A stretch of DNA of 64,000 bases from Solirubrobacterales bacterium (GTDB lineage Bacteria > Actinomycetota > Thermoleophilia > Solirubrobacterales > Solirubrobacteraceae). Below are positions 41,653 to 50,590 of the stretch, one piece after another. The first letter of the stretch is position 1, and each line of letters opens with the position of its first letter. The stretch spans positions 62,001-126,000 of the forward strand of contig DAHUYQ010000024.1 of assembly GCA_027315115.1 (NCBI GenBank), in the 5' to 3' direction. The notes beneath the pieces are model-generated. The model did no database searches. It was not told where the DNA came from and was given only the letters and a program-made list of their open reading frames with translations. Both the position numbers and the translations under genes were made by a program.

Positions 41653-41794
41653 CTGTTGGATCGTAGAGGGCGAGCCTTGAAGCGCACCTTCATTGCGCGG
41701 AGCCGGGCGATGGGGGCTGCCCGGGAAGGAATCGCGTGCTGGGATGCGAATTAGGGCGCGAGTGCAGTCCCACCATCCAGCATCGGAGCCTCCC

Positions 41795-42571
41795 GTGCAA
41801 GCACAGGCCCAGAAGGCCAAGGTCATCGCGTTCGCAAACCAGAAGGGCGGGGTCGCCAAGACCACGACGACCCTGAACCTCGCGGCTGCCTTCGCGGAGG
41901 AGGGCCACCGGGTGCTCTGCGTCGACATGGATCCGCAGGGCAACCTCACGATGTCCCAGGGCATCGATCCCGACACGCTCGAACTCTCGATGTACGACGT
42001 GCTGGTCCACAAAGTCTCGATCAGAGAGGTCGTGCGCAGACGCGAGGTGGACGTGGCGTGCGCGTCGATCGACCTGGCCGGCGCCGAGATCGCGATGTCC
42101 ACGATGATCGGCCGCGAGCGTTCGCTGCAGAAGGCATTCGAACCGATCGGCGAGGACTACGACTTCATCTGCATCGACACGCCGCCGAGCCTCGGCCTGC
42201 TGACGATCAACGCTCTGACCGCCGCGGACAAGGTGATCGTGCCGGTGCAATGCGAGTACCTCTCCATGCGCGGGCTGATCCAACTGCAGAACACCCTGGC
42301 GATGATCCGCGAGAACCTCAATCCCGACGTGGACATCGAGGGTATCCTCCCTACTTTGGTGGACTCGCGCACGATCCACGCCAAGGAGGCGATAGAGATC
42401 CTCGAGGAGAACTTCGGCGACCGGGTCTTCGCGTCTCGCATCCGCAAGACGGTGCGCTTCGCCGAGGCGCCCGTGAAGGGCATGTCCGTGCTCAAGTACG
42501 AGCCCGACGGCATGGCCGCCCAGTCCTATCGCCAGCTTGCACAGGAGGTGCTTGCACATGGCCAACGCTAA
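41795..42571 (+). CDS. ParA/Soj-family partition ATPase
   Basis: The 258-residue ATPase has the deviant Walker A KGGVAKTTT after IAFANQ, the A' motif VDMDPQGNLTMSQG, and Walker B FICIDTPPSLGLLTINAL, so it is a standard chromosome-type ParA. The GTG at 41795 is preferred because CGGAG lies seven bases upstream and the length fits Soj; an ATG at 41744 is possible. No parB is adjacent. The 3' end overlaps the ftsZ start by 14 bases, so the two are translationally coupled, which is an unusual pairing. Confidence 0.93.
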   Translation: MQAQAQKAKVIAFANQKGGVAKTTTTLNLAAAFAEEGHRVLCVDMDPQGNLTMSQGIDPDTLELSMYDVLVHKVSIREVVRRREVDVACASIDLAGAEIAMSTMIGRERSLQKAFEPIGEDYDFICIDTPPSLGLLTINALTAADKVIVPVQCEYLSMRGLIQLQNTLAMIRENLNPDVDIEGILPTLVDSRTIHAKEAIEILEENFGDRVFASRIRKTVRFAEAPVKGMSVLKYEPDGMAAQSYRQLAQEVLAHGQR

Positions 42572-44204
42572 ACAGCGCGCGAGCATGCGCGAAGGCCCAC
42601 TGGCAGCCCTCTTCCGCAAGACAGAAGAGGACGATCAGCTCCCTGCCGACTCCGTCGGTGGCGCCCAGGAGATGGACGTAGAGCCGCGGCAGCCGCAGGC
42701 TGCCGCGCCCTCGCTCGCCGCCGCGCCCGCCGCTGCGTCTTCGACCGCCGCAGAGTCTTCGACGGCGCATGAGCCTGTGCAGGCTGCCGCGCCGCAGCAG
42801 CCACTCGCCTCAGAGCAGACATCCGCGCCGCAGCGTCCTGCCGGTCCCTCGGCCGGCGGCTCGCCCGCGGGGCGTCTCGGCGGCACGCCGCCGCTGGCGG
42901 GCTCTGCGCGCGGCAACGCGCCACATCCGTCCCTGAGCGCACCCGCCGTCATGGAGCCAGCCGAGGCGGCCCCCGGGGTGCCCAGCCCAAAGCAGCGTCT
43001 GCTGCAGGCGTTCTCATCCGAGATCCCGGCCAACGTCATGGAGCGTCCCGCTCCCGCGACGTCCGCCGGCCAGATGCATGTGCAGGAGCAGCCCGCGCCG
43101 CCGCGCGTCGAAAGCTCGGCCGGACATCCGAACATCAGGGTCGTAGGAGTCGGTGGAGCCGGGACCAACGCCGTCAACAGGATGGTCGAGGCCGAAGTCG
43201 AGGGCGTCGAGTTCATCGCCGTCAACACCGATCTGCAGTCCCTGCAGCAGAGCAGCGCGGATGTCACAGTCCACATCGGCGTGGAGATCACCAGGGGCCT
43301 GGGCTCAGGCTCGGACGCCAACGTCGGCCGGCAGGCCGCGATGGACGACTACGACAGCGTCAAGGCGCTGCTGAAGGGCTCTGACATGGTCTTCATCGCC
43401 GCCGGAGCAGGCGGCGGCACGGGCACCGGCGCCGCGCCGATCGTCGCCCGCATCGCCCAGGAGGTGGGTGCGCTGACCGTGGCGATCGTGACCCGGCCCT
43501 TCGGATTCGAGGGCTCCCGCCGCGCCGAGCAGGCCACCCACGGCATCGAGGCGCTGGCCGAAGAGGTCGACACCCTGATCGTCGTGCCCAACAACCGGCT
43601 GCTCTCGATCCTCGACAAGCAGACCTCGATGGTCGACGCCTTCCGGGTCGCCGACGACGTTCTGCGTCAGGGCGTGCAGGGCATCTCCGACCTTGTCACC
43701 CTGCCTGGGCTGATCAACCTCGACTTCGCCGACGTGCGCACGATCATGAGCAACGCCGGCAACGCGCTGCTCGGCATCGGCATGGGCGTTGGTGAGAACC
43801 GGGCGGTGGACGCCGCCATGCAGGCCGTCTCCTCGCCGCTGCTGGAAACCTCGATGGACGGCGCCCGCTCGATCCTGCTCTCGATCACCGGCGGCGCGGA
43901 TCTGTCGCTGTGGGAGGTCAACGAGGCCGCCAAGGCGGTCTCCGAGGCCGCGCATCCCGACGCGAACATCATCTTCGGCGCGATGGTCGACGAAAAGCTC
44001 GACGACCAGGTGTGGGTGACGGTCGTGGCGACCGGCTACGGCGAGCACAGGGCGATCCAGCGCCTGCGCGAGCCGGCGGGAGAGCCGCGCGTGATCCGCA
44101 ACCGCGAGCCTCGCATCACCGACCGGCGCGCCGGCGGCCGTCAGCGACGGTCCGGGCTCGGCGTCGACGAGTACGACATCCCAGAGTTCGTCCCCCGGGT
44201 CTGA
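42558..44204 (+). CDS. ftsZ: Cell division GTPase FtsZ with long N-terminal extension
   Basis: The 548-residue protein contains a complete FtsZ GTPase from about residue 190. GVGGAGTNAVNRM binds the nucleotide, GAGGGTGTGAAP is the tubulin signature, NLDFADVRTIM is the T7 loop and EYDIPEFVP is the C-terminal tail that docks FtsA/ZipA-type partners. The first 189 residues are extra: a basic-amphipathic motif (AKQRASMREGPLAALFRKT, residues 4-22), an Ala/Pro/Ser-rich linker, and a second motif (SPKQRLLQAFSSEIP, about residues 141-155). AGGAGGTG lies eight bases before the ATG. It is coupled to parA. Confidence 0.92.
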   Translation: MANAKQRASMREGPLAALFRKTEEDDQLPADSVGGAQEMDVEPRQPQAAAPSLAAAPAAASSTAAESSTAHEPVQAAAPQQPLASEQTSAPQRPAGPSAGGSPAGRLGGTPPLAGSARGNAPHPSLSAPAVMEPAEAAPGVPSPKQRLLQAFSSEIPANVMERPAPATSAGQMHVQEQPAPPRVESSAGHPNIRVVGVGGAGTNAVNRMVEAEVEGVEFIAVNTDLQSLQQSSADVTVHIGVEITRGLGSGSDANVGRQAAMDDYDSVKALLKGSDMVFIAAGAGGGTGTGAAPIVARIAQEVGALTVAIVTRPFGFEGSRRAEQATHGIEALAEEVDTLIVVPNNRLLSILDKQTSMVDAFRVADDVLRQGVQGISDLVTLPGLINLDFADVRTIMSNAGNALLGIGMGVGENRAVDAAMQAVSSPLLETSMDGARSILLSITGGADLSLWEVNEAAKAVSEAAHPDANIIFGAMVDEKLDDQVWVTVVATGYGEHRAIQRLREPAGEPRVIRNREPRITDRRAGGRQRRSGLGVDEYDIPEFVPRV

Positions 44205-44213
44205 GCGCCGTCG

Positions 44214-44290
44214 ACCGGCGCATTCCGGCGTCCTCGCTCGCTCGCGTACCGATGTACGCCACGCTCGCTGCGTCCTTGGACTGCTTGGTC
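44214..44290 (+). repeat. Dispersed hairpin repeat, copy 1
   Basis: These 77 bases are identical, outside the loop, to 62684-62761 (73 of 73 positions). The loop inside GCGTAC...GTACGC is CGAT here and GGTTC there. A degenerate partial copy of the first half lies at 44321-44352. The repeat lies in the gap between ftsZ and the gamma-glutamyltransferase gene. Confidence 0.9.
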
Positions 44291-44384
44291 GACGGCACTC
44301 AGGCCGGCGTGCGGCATCGACGGGCGCGTTCCGGCGTCCTTGCTCGCGTGCGGCATCGATCGGGATCTGCTATTCGCTGATGCC

Positions 44385-45881
44385 ATGAGCGTGCCGGCGG
44401 AGGAGGCAGGGAACAGCGACAGGGGATTCGTGGCGGCAGGTCATCCGCTGACCGCGCAGGCAGGCGCGCGCGTGCTGCGCGAAGGCGGCAATGCGGTGGA
44501 CGCCGCGGTCGCGGCGATGCTCACCTCATTCGTGGCCGAGCCGCTGCTGACCGGGCTTGGGGCCGGCGGACACATGATCGTCGTCTCCGACGCCGAGACC
44601 GTGGTGCTCGACTTCTTCGTGCAGGCGCCGCGGCGCGCCGGCGACGGCTCCGCGGCCGAGCTGGAAGCGGTGGACGTCTCCTTCGGCGATGCGGTCCAGG
44701 TCTTCTACATCGGCCCGGCCTCCTGCGGGATCTACGGCACGCCGGCCGGCGTGTGCACGGCATCCGCTCGCTGGGGCACGATGCCCCTCCCGGCGCTCGC
44801 GGCGCCCGCGGCGCAGCTTGCCCGCGAAGGCGTGGCGCTGAACGCCCAGCAGGCGTACATCGCCAAGATCCTGACCGACCTGCTCTGCTCGACGCACGAG
44901 TGCGCGGCGCTCTGGAGCAGCGGTGGTCGGGTGCTGCGCGAGGGCGATGTGATGCGCGACCCCGACCTCGCGGACGCGATCGAACGGCTCGGCAGCGAGG
45001 GCGCGGCGCCCTTCTACACCGGGGAGATCGCAGCGGCCGTGTGCGATCTGCTGGCGCGGCTCGGCGGCTCGATCACACCCGATCAGCTTGCTGCCTACAG
45101 GGCGATCGAGCGTGAGCCGCTCGCGGTGCGCTTCCGCGACCGCGAGGTCCTGACCAACCCGCCGCCGGCGGCCGGCGGCGCTCTGCTCGCCTATGCGCTC
45201 GCGCTCCTGGACAGGGCCGGCCCCGGTCCTGCCTCCACAGAGGAGCTGATCGGCGCGATGGAAGCGGCGCAGGCGCAGCGCACGCCGGAGTTCATCGAGG
45301 GGCTCGGAGAGGAGGGGTTCCTGGAGCGCTTCCGCGCCTCGCGCCTCGGCTCGACCACGCACATCTCGGTGCTCGACGGCCGGGGGATGGCGTGCGCCGT
45401 GACGACCACCAACGGCGAGGGCTCGGGAGTGGTGGTGCCCGGCACCGGCATCCACCTCAACAACGTGATGGGCGAGGAGGATCTCAACCCGCTGGGCTTT
45501 CATCGGCACCCTGCCGGCAGGCGGATGCCGAGCATGATGGCTCCGAGCGTCGTGATGCGAGACGGAGAGGTCGAGCTGGTGCTCGGGAGCGCCGGCTCCA
45601 ACCGGATCCGCTCAGCGTTGCTGCAGACGATCATCGGCGTCGTGGACCGCGGCCTGACGGTCGAGCAGGCCGTGCATGCCCCGCGCGTGCACTTCGAGGA
45701 CGGGGTCGTCTATCACGAGCCGGGGATCGAGATGGATTCCGTATCGCCGGCGGGGCGCAGGTTCGTGGGCTTCCACGACTCGAACGTCTTCTTCGGCGGC
45801 GTCCAGGCCGTTGCGCATCACGACGGCCTGATCGAGGGCGCCGGCGACCCGCGGCGCGGCGGGGTGGCTGTCAGGGCCTGA
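44385..45881 (+). CDS. ggt: Gamma-glutamyltransferase family Ntn-hydrolase
   Basis: The 498-residue precursor resembles gamma-glutamyltranspeptidases, which cleave gamma-glutamyl amides and self-process at a Thr. The large-subunit start GHPLTAQAGARVLREGGNAVDAAVAAML and GLGAGGHMIV are typical. The processing site is GSTTHISVLDGRGMAC, with Thr as the new N-terminus of the small subunit. GEEDLNPLGFHRHPAGRRMPSMMAPS and GSAGSNRIRSALLQ follow. No signal peptide is visible, so it is probably cytoplasmic. Given egtB in the window, a role on gamma-glutamyl thiols is possible but unproven. Confidence 0.88.
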   Translation: MSVPAEEAGNSDRGFVAAGHPLTAQAGARVLREGGNAVDAAVAAMLTSFVAEPLLTGLGAGGHMIVVSDAETVVLDFFVQAPRRAGDGSAAELEAVDVSFGDAVQVFYIGPASCGIYGTPAGVCTASARWGTMPLPALAAPAAQLAREGVALNAQQAYIAKILTDLLCSTHECAALWSSGGRVLREGDVMRDPDLADAIERLGSEGAAPFYTGEIAAAVCDLLARLGGSITPDQLAAYRAIEREPLAVRFRDREVLTNPPPAAGGALLAYALALLDRAGPGPASTEELIGAMEAAQAQRTPEFIEGLGEEGFLERFRASRLGSTTHISVLDGRGMACAVTTTNGEGSGVVVPGTGIHLNNVMGEEDLNPLGFHRHPAGRRMPSMMAPSVVMRDGEVELVLGSAGSNRIRSALLQTIIGVVDRGLTVEQAVHAPRVHFEDGVVYHEPGIEMDSVSPAGRRFVGFHDSNVFFGGVQAVAHHDGLIEGAGDPRRGGVAVRA

Positions 45882-45911
45882 ACGCGGGCAGGGCCGGCGC
45901 GGGGGAGCGCT

Positions 45912-46814
45912 TCAGGGCCGGCGCGCGGTGATCATCAGGTTGTAGAAGACCGCGGCCGGCAGACGCCGCTCCAGCAGCCGTCTGTCGAGCTCCTGGAGTG
46001 CCAGGTAGCCACGGTAGGCGTACTGGCGCCAGGCCCACGGCACGTCCCGCGGGTCGGCGGTCGCCTCCAGCGTGCGGTTGGTCCAGCCGAACCAGTTCGC
46101 AAGCAGCTCCTCGCCGGTGACTTCGATGCTCTGAAGGCCGGCGGCCCGCGCGAAGCCCGACAGTTCGCCCGGAGCGAACGCGTGCACGTCCACGAACTGC
46201 TCAAGGCTTGCCTCTGGCGCGCCACCCTCCGCCGGCGGCGCCGGCCGCGCGCCGATCACCTGGCGCCACAGAGGCGCCACGGCGCCGGCGACGCGCTTGG
46301 GGACCCGGGCGATCCGGTCGCCGTAGCGGGAGGGCTCACCGGCGAAGAGGACGGTGCCACCGGGGGCGAGCACTCGCGCGAACTCCGAGAAGGCCTTCGC
46401 GAGGTCGGGGATGTGGTGGAGCACCGCGTGGCCCAGGACCAGGTCGAAGCTGCCGTCCTCGAAGGGCAGGCTCTCGGCATCGGCGATTGCCGTCCTCACG
46501 TCGAGCCCCAGGCGCTGCGCATTGGCGGACAGCGTCGAGAGCATGCCGGGGGAGATGTCGGTGCAGGTCGCCTGCGCGACGATTCCCGCACGCATCAGGT
46601 TGAGAGTGAAGTAGCCGGTCCCGGAGCCGATCTCCAGCGAGCGTCGGTATGCGCCCGGCCTGCCGCCGAGCGCCTTCGCGACCTTCGCGGTGACCTGGTG
46701 AAGGCCGATGTCGCCGAAGTCGATTCCCCACTTGGCGTCGTAGTGCTGCGCCGCGACGTCGTGGTAGCGGGTGTTGACGTCGCGGATCTCCTCGGGGCTA
46801 AGTGCTTGCGTCAT
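45912..46814 (-). CDS. Class I SAM-dependent methyltransferase
   Basis: The 300-residue protein has motif I LEIGSGTGYFTLNL, the acidic CTDISPGM after strand 2, ADAESLPFEDGSFDLVLGHAVLHH (motif II/III) and LAPGGTVLFAGEPSR. An AviTag-like or sugar substrate cannot be deduced. The C-terminal 120 residues are helical and Trp/Arg-rich. It is divergent from the second methyltransferase, with overlapping promoters. Confidence 0.9.
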   Translation of the reverse strand: MTQALSPEEIRDVNTRYHDVAAQHYDAKWGIDFGDIGLHQVTAKVAKALGGRPGAYRRSLEIGSGTGYFTLNLMRAGIVAQATCTDISPGMLSTLSANAQRLGLDVRTAIADAESLPFEDGSFDLVLGHAVLHHIPDLAKAFSEFARVLAPGGTVLFAGEPSRYGDRIARVPKRVAGAVAPLWRQVIGARPAPPAEGGAPEASLEQFVDVHAFAPGELSGFARAAGLQSIEVTGEELLANWFGWTNRTLEATADPRDVPWAWRQYAYRGYLALQELDRRLLERRLPAAVFYNLMITARRP

Positions 46815-46826
46815 GGGCTGGCACCT

Positions 46827-46832
46827 TATACT
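46827..46832 (+). promoter_or_regulatory. Leaderless -10 element before methyltransferase 2
   Basis: TATACT ends seven bases before the GTG at 46840, and no ribosome site is present. The same AT-rich block read on the other strand (AGTATA, TATAAG) may serve the divergent methyltransferase. Confidence 0.5.
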
Positions 46833-46839
46833 CGCCGCG

Positions 46840-47613
46840 GTGCCGGCGCCGCTCTACCTACAGCGAGACCAGCCCGAGGGGGTCCCGCCATTGGCGCTCA
46901 CAGGTGAGCGCACGCTTCCGGACGTGCCGGAGGAGAACTACTGGTACCGCCGGCATCTGATCGTCTACGAGTGGATCGCCGCGCGAGTCGGCGGCATGCG
47001 GGTGATCGACATGGCCTGCGGGGAGGGCTACGGCTCGGCGACGCTCGCCGCGGGCGCGGCGAGCGTGATCGGAGTCGACGCCAATCCCGAGGCTCACGAG
47101 CACGCGCGACTGCGCTACGAAGGCGCGAGCCTGCGATTCGAGCGCGACCTGATCGAAACCTTCACCGCGCCCGCCGACGCGGTCGTGTTCCTGCAGACGA
47201 TCGAGCATCTGCAGGACGCCGGCGCCGCGCTGACCCACTTCAAGAGTCTGGTGGGGGAGGGCGGCGTCGTCTACCTCTCCACGCCAAACGTGCGCACGCT
47301 TGCCCCGAGGGGAGCGGAGCGCTCGGACAACCCCTGGCACGTGCACGAGTACACGGCCTCCGAGTTCGAGCGGCTCTGCGAGGAGCACTTCGACACCGTC
47401 GAGATGTTCGGCCTCTTCCACGCACGCAAGCTGCGCGCGCACGAGATCGCGCTGAAGCTCGGGTGGGACTCGGTGCACTCGCGCATCGGGGTGACGAAGA
47501 GCTTCTACGGCTGGTTCACGCCCGCCATCTCCGCAAGCGACTTCGCGCTGAAGCCCAAGGGGAGCGCGGACCTCGAGCGGGCGCTCGACTTCGTCACGGT
47601 GTGCAGGGTGTGA
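46840..47613 (+). CDS. SAM methyltransferase paired with GH57
   Basis: The 257-residue methyltransferase has motif I VIDMACGEGYGSATLA, VIGVDANPEAHEHARLRY, the motif IV-like ADAVVFLQTIEHLQDA, and YLSTPNVRTLAP. It overlaps the following GH57 gene as GTGA. The same order, methyltransferase then GH57, occurs at the mycobacterial 6-O-methylglucose lipopolysaccharide locus (Rv3030-Rv3031), which suggests a role in methylating an alpha-glucan. That assignment is inference. The GTG start follows a -10 element by seven bases. Confidence 0.88.
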   Translation: MPAPLYLQRDQPEGVPPLALTGERTLPDVPEENYWYRRHLIVYEWIAARVGGMRVIDMACGEGYGSATLAAGAASVIGVDANPEAHEHARLRYEGASLRFERDLIETFTAPADAVVFLQTIEHLQDAGAALTHFKSLVGEGGVVYLSTPNVRTLAPRGAERSDNPWHVHEYTASEFERLCEEHFDTVEMFGLFHARKLRAHEIALKLGWDSVHSRIGVTKSFYGWFTPAISASDFALKPKGSADLERALDFVTVCRV

Positions 47614-49070
47614 GAGGCCGCCGCGCCGGCGGCGGGGCGGACCGGGCGGGCGGGGCTCTGTCCATCCTGCTGCACACCCACATGCCATATGTCGAGGGGT
47701 TCGGGACCTGGCCCTTCGGCGAGGAGTGGCTCTGGGAGGCGATGGCGACCTGCTACCTGCCGCTGCTCGACCTGCTCGACGGCGGCGCGCCGCTGACGGT
47801 CTCCCTGACGCCGGTCCTCTGCGACCAGTTCGAAGTCCCGGAGATCGGCACGCGCTTCACGAGGTTCGTGGAGGAGGTGCGCAGGCACACCCACGAAGAG
47901 GACGCGCGCGGCCTGCGGGCCGGCGGATACGAGCAGCTCGCCCAGGAGCTGGAACGCTCTCTGGCGGATTACCGCTCCGCTGCACAGCGGCTCGCCGACC
48001 GCGGAGGGGACATGCTCGCCGCGCTGGCGCCCCACGCGCAGTGGACCTCCTCGGCCACCCACGCGGTGCTGCCGCTGCTGGCGAGCGACAGCGGCCTGCG
48101 CGCGCAGGCTCAGACCGGCATAGACGCTCACCGTGCCCGGTTCGGGCAGAGCTGGGCGGGCGGCTTCTGGCTGCCGGAGTGCGCGCACGCGCCCTGGGTG
48201 GAGCCGGTGCTGGAGGACGCAGGGGTGCGCGCCTGCTGCGTGGAGCTGACGTCTCGCTTCGGGCTCGGCGCGGCCGAGCACCTGCGACCCCTCCACAGCG
48301 CCGCCGGGATCACGCTCGTGCCGATCGACAGGCAGACGATCTCGCTGGTCTGGAGCGACGGGGGATACCCGGCCAACGGCGCCTACCGCGACTATCACCA
48401 TCACACGATCCATCACCACAACCCTTGGGCGAACGACGGCAGCGCATACGACCACCATTCAGCGCTTGCGCTCGCCAGGGCTCACGCCGCCGACTTCGTC
48501 AGCGCGACGCGAATGCGACTGCTGGCGGCACGGGAACAGGCAGCGGCTCCGCTGCCGTTGGGTGGTCTGGCCGTGTGCGCGCTCGACACCGAGCTGCTGG
48601 GCCACTGGTGGTATGAGGGCCTCGCCTGGCTTGCCGCGGTGGTCGAGGAGTGCGAGCGGCAGGGGCTGCCGCTGCTGCGGCTCGACGAGGCGCTGGAGAT
48701 CTGCGAGCCCCTGGAGGTGGACACCGAGCAGTGGGGGCAGAGTAGCTGGGGCAGCGGCGGCGATCTGTCCACGTGGTCGGGGCCGGCGGTCGCGGATCTC
48801 GCGTTCGGGCAGCGGGCGGCGGAGCTGCGGCTGCTGCGCGCGGGCGCACTCGGGGAGCAGCGGGCGGCGCTGCGCCAGCTTATGGCGATGCAGTCCTCGG
48901 ATTGGGCGTTCATGCTCTCCCGCGAGCAGGCTGCGGTCTATGCGCGCGAGCGGTTCGAGGCACACAGCGCTGCCTTCGAGGGGGCGCTTGCCGCCGGCGC
49001 GGCGGCTGAGGAGACGGGGCTGCGCAACCTCGCGTCTCACGCAGACCCGCGCCTGCTGACTCTCTGCTGA
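47610..49070 (+). CDS. Glycoside hydrolase family 57 alpha-glucan branching enzyme-like
   Basis: The 486-residue protein has the GH57 N-terminal motif LLHTHMPYVEGFGTWPFGEEWLWEA, the nucleophile region GGFWLPECAHAPWVEP (Glu), DYHHHTIHHHNPW, and the acid/base region CALDTELLGHWWYEG (Asp). The C-terminal 120 residues form the helical DUF1957-like domain. GH57 branching enzymes introduce alpha-1,6 links into alpha-glucans. It is coupled to the methyltransferase by a four-base overlap. Confidence 0.9.
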   Translation: MRGRRAGGGADRAGGALSILLHTHMPYVEGFGTWPFGEEWLWEAMATCYLPLLDLLDGGAPLTVSLTPVLCDQFEVPEIGTRFTRFVEEVRRHTHEEDARGLRAGGYEQLAQELERSLADYRSAAQRLADRGGDMLAALAPHAQWTSSATHAVLPLLASDSGLRAQAQTGIDAHRARFGQSWAGGFWLPECAHAPWVEPVLEDAGVRACCVELTSRFGLGAAEHLRPLHSAAGITLVPIDRQTISLVWSDGGYPANGAYRDYHHHTIHHHNPWANDGSAYDHHSALALARAHAADFVSATRMRLLAAREQAAAPLPLGGLAVCALDTELLGHWWYEGLAWLAAVVEECERQGLPLLRLDEALEICEPLEVDTEQWGQSSWGSGGDLSTWSGPAVADLAFGQRAAELRLLRAGALGEQRAALRQLMAMQSSDWAFMLSREQAAVYARERFEAHSAAFEGALAAGAAAEETGLRNLASHADPRLLTLC

Positions 49071-49086
49071 GCGCCCTGAGATCCCG

Positions 49087-49788
49087 TCAGGGATTCAGTT
49101 CGAGACCTTCGGTGAGCGCATACCAAGCGTCGCCGCCCACTTCGGTTTCAAAGTTGAGCACCTTGGTGTCGATGCGCTGGTCCTGCTTCAGCAGCGACCG
49201 GTCGGCGCCCTGTGCGTAGGGCCTAAGCAGCCCGGCGGGCACAGCCTTTGCTTCAAGCTTTTCCACCCGTGCGTCGAAGCTGGTGGTCTCTGCCGGCAGC
49301 TTCGTATAGCCGCTGGCCTTCCAGGTCTCGACGTCCTTGCAGAGGGGCGGTGTGGGGAGCGTGCTCAGGCCTTGCAGGCCGCCGACGAACTCCTCGAAGG
49401 CGCGGTTGATCTTCGGCCGGCTCCAATGCAGGCCACGGGTCGCTCTCGCGAACTTCAGGATCGGGCCGCGGTCTGCGCCATAGCCCGCGGCCCACAGCGC
49501 GCCGGCCGCCTCGTAGCTGAGCTTGTAGGACTGTTCGTCCTGCGGCGATTCCTTGGCGATCGCCCCGCATTGATGCAACAGCTTGCTCTTGCTCGCGTGG
49601 ATCGCGCGGCGCATCGCGTCCATGCGCGCTTCGCTTTCGCGGCCGAGGGTGTAGCCGGCGGTGAGCAGCGTGTGCGTCGAGGAGACGTCACGGCTCGCGG
49701 CGAGCGCGGAGCTCGGCGCTGCCCCGGTGAGCAGGACGGCCGCAAGCAGCACCCCCGATCGAATCGCCCTTGCTCCACCTCGACCCAT
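49087..49788 (-). CDS. Secreted uncharacterised protein
   Basis: The 233-residue protein has a clear signal peptide (RSGVLLAAVLLTGAAPSSALAAS, residues 10-32) and a helical mature domain with two Cys (HQCGAIAK and PPLCKDVE) that could pair. No family is recognised. ATG is preceded by TAGTCT-N7, the leaderless arrangement, and no Shine-Dalgarno site. It is convergent to the GH57 gene. Confidence 0.7.
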   Translation of the reverse strand: MGRGGARAIRSGVLLAAVLLTGAAPSSALAASRDVSSTHTLLTAGYTLGRESEARMDAMRRAIHASKSKLLHQCGAIAKESPQDEQSYKLSYEAAGALWAAGYGADRGPILKFARATRGLHWSRPKINRAFEEFVGGLQGLSTLPTPPLCKDVETWKASGYTKLPAETTSFDARVEKLEAKAVPAGLLRPYAQGADRSLLKQDQRIDTKVLNFETEVGGDAWYALTEGLELNP

Positions 49789-49815
49789 GCAGGTCAGACT
49801 ATCGGACTGTCGGCC

Positions 49816-50520
49816 CTACTCCCAGCGCATATGCACCGGAGCGTCGCGCATGCGGATCAGGCGCGCGGGCGCGCCGCCCACGACGGCGTTGGCGGGCACC
49901 TCCCTGGTGACCACCGAGTTGGTGCCGACGATCGAGTTCTCTCCGACGCTCACGCCGCGCAGCACGCAGGCTCCGTACCCGATCCACACGTTGTGTCCCA
50001 CGTCGACGTCGCGCTTGTAGATGCCCTGGAGCCTGATCGGCCGCTCGACCTCCACCACTCCGTGGTCGAAGTCGATCAGCATCACACGGTCGGCGATGAT
50101 GCACTCGCGGCCGATGTGGACGTGCTGGTAGGCGGAGATCGTGCACTCCTGGCCCATCACCGTCTTGGCGCCGATCGACACCTCGCCCTCGTGGACGCGG
50201 ATCTTCGTTCCGTGGCCGATCCAGGACCAGCGCCCCATGCGCAGGCATGCGTTGCGTCCGATCTCCAGCGTCACGCCCGGGCAGATGAAGCAGAGCCCGT
50301 CCGTCCGCAGGCGGCCGCGGTGGCGCAGCTTCAGGTAGGCCAGCCGCAGCAGCAGCCCGACGTACTGGCGGCGCAGCATGTTGTTGGCGGCCATGAATCG
50401 CAGCATCGCGAGCGGTCCGCCACGTCGGGGTGGCGGCGGCAGCCTGACGGCGTCCGCGGGCGCCGCCGTGGATGCGCCCGCCGGCGCCTGCTGCTCTATG
50501 CCTTCGAGCACCTGCTCCAC
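49816..50520 (-). CDS. Hexapeptide-repeat acyltransferase
   Basis: The 234-residue protein is a left-handed beta-helix acetyltransferase. Isoleucine-patch hexapeptides run from GVTLEIGRNACLRMG to VWIGYGACVLRGVSVGENSIVGTNSVVTREVPANAVVGGAPARLI, the usual WecJ/maltose-acetyltransferase-like end. The catalytic His is probably in DFDHGVVEV. The GTG at 50520 is chosen because TACGAT ends seven bases upstream; the first 40 residues are low in complexity, and an ATG (MLRFMAANN) lies further inside. It probably acetylates a surface sugar. It is divergent from meaB. Confidence 0.82.
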   Translation of the reverse strand: MEQVLEGIEQQAPAGASTAAPADAVRLPPPPRRGGPLAMLRFMAANNMLRRQYVGLLLRLAYLKLRHRGRLRTDGLCFICPGVTLEIGRNACLRMGRWSWIGHGTKIRVHEGEVSIGAKTVMGQECTISAYQHVHIGRECIIADRVMLIDFDHGVVEVERPIRLQGIYKRDVDVGHNVWIGYGACVLRGVSVGENSIVGTNSVVTREVPANAVVGGAPARLIRMRDAPVHMRWE

Positions 50521-50590
50521 GACGCAAATCGTATTGGTGCGCGGCCGCCCTGCAATGATTGGACGCCAGATGACCGACACAGGAGCGCAG

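Noticed and set aside
41744-41794. ATG at 41744 as the ParA start
   Set aside because: No ribosome site is correctly placed and the added 17 residues are Arg/His/Pro-rich. The GTG at 41795 has CGGAG upstream and gives the usual length. It remains an alternative.
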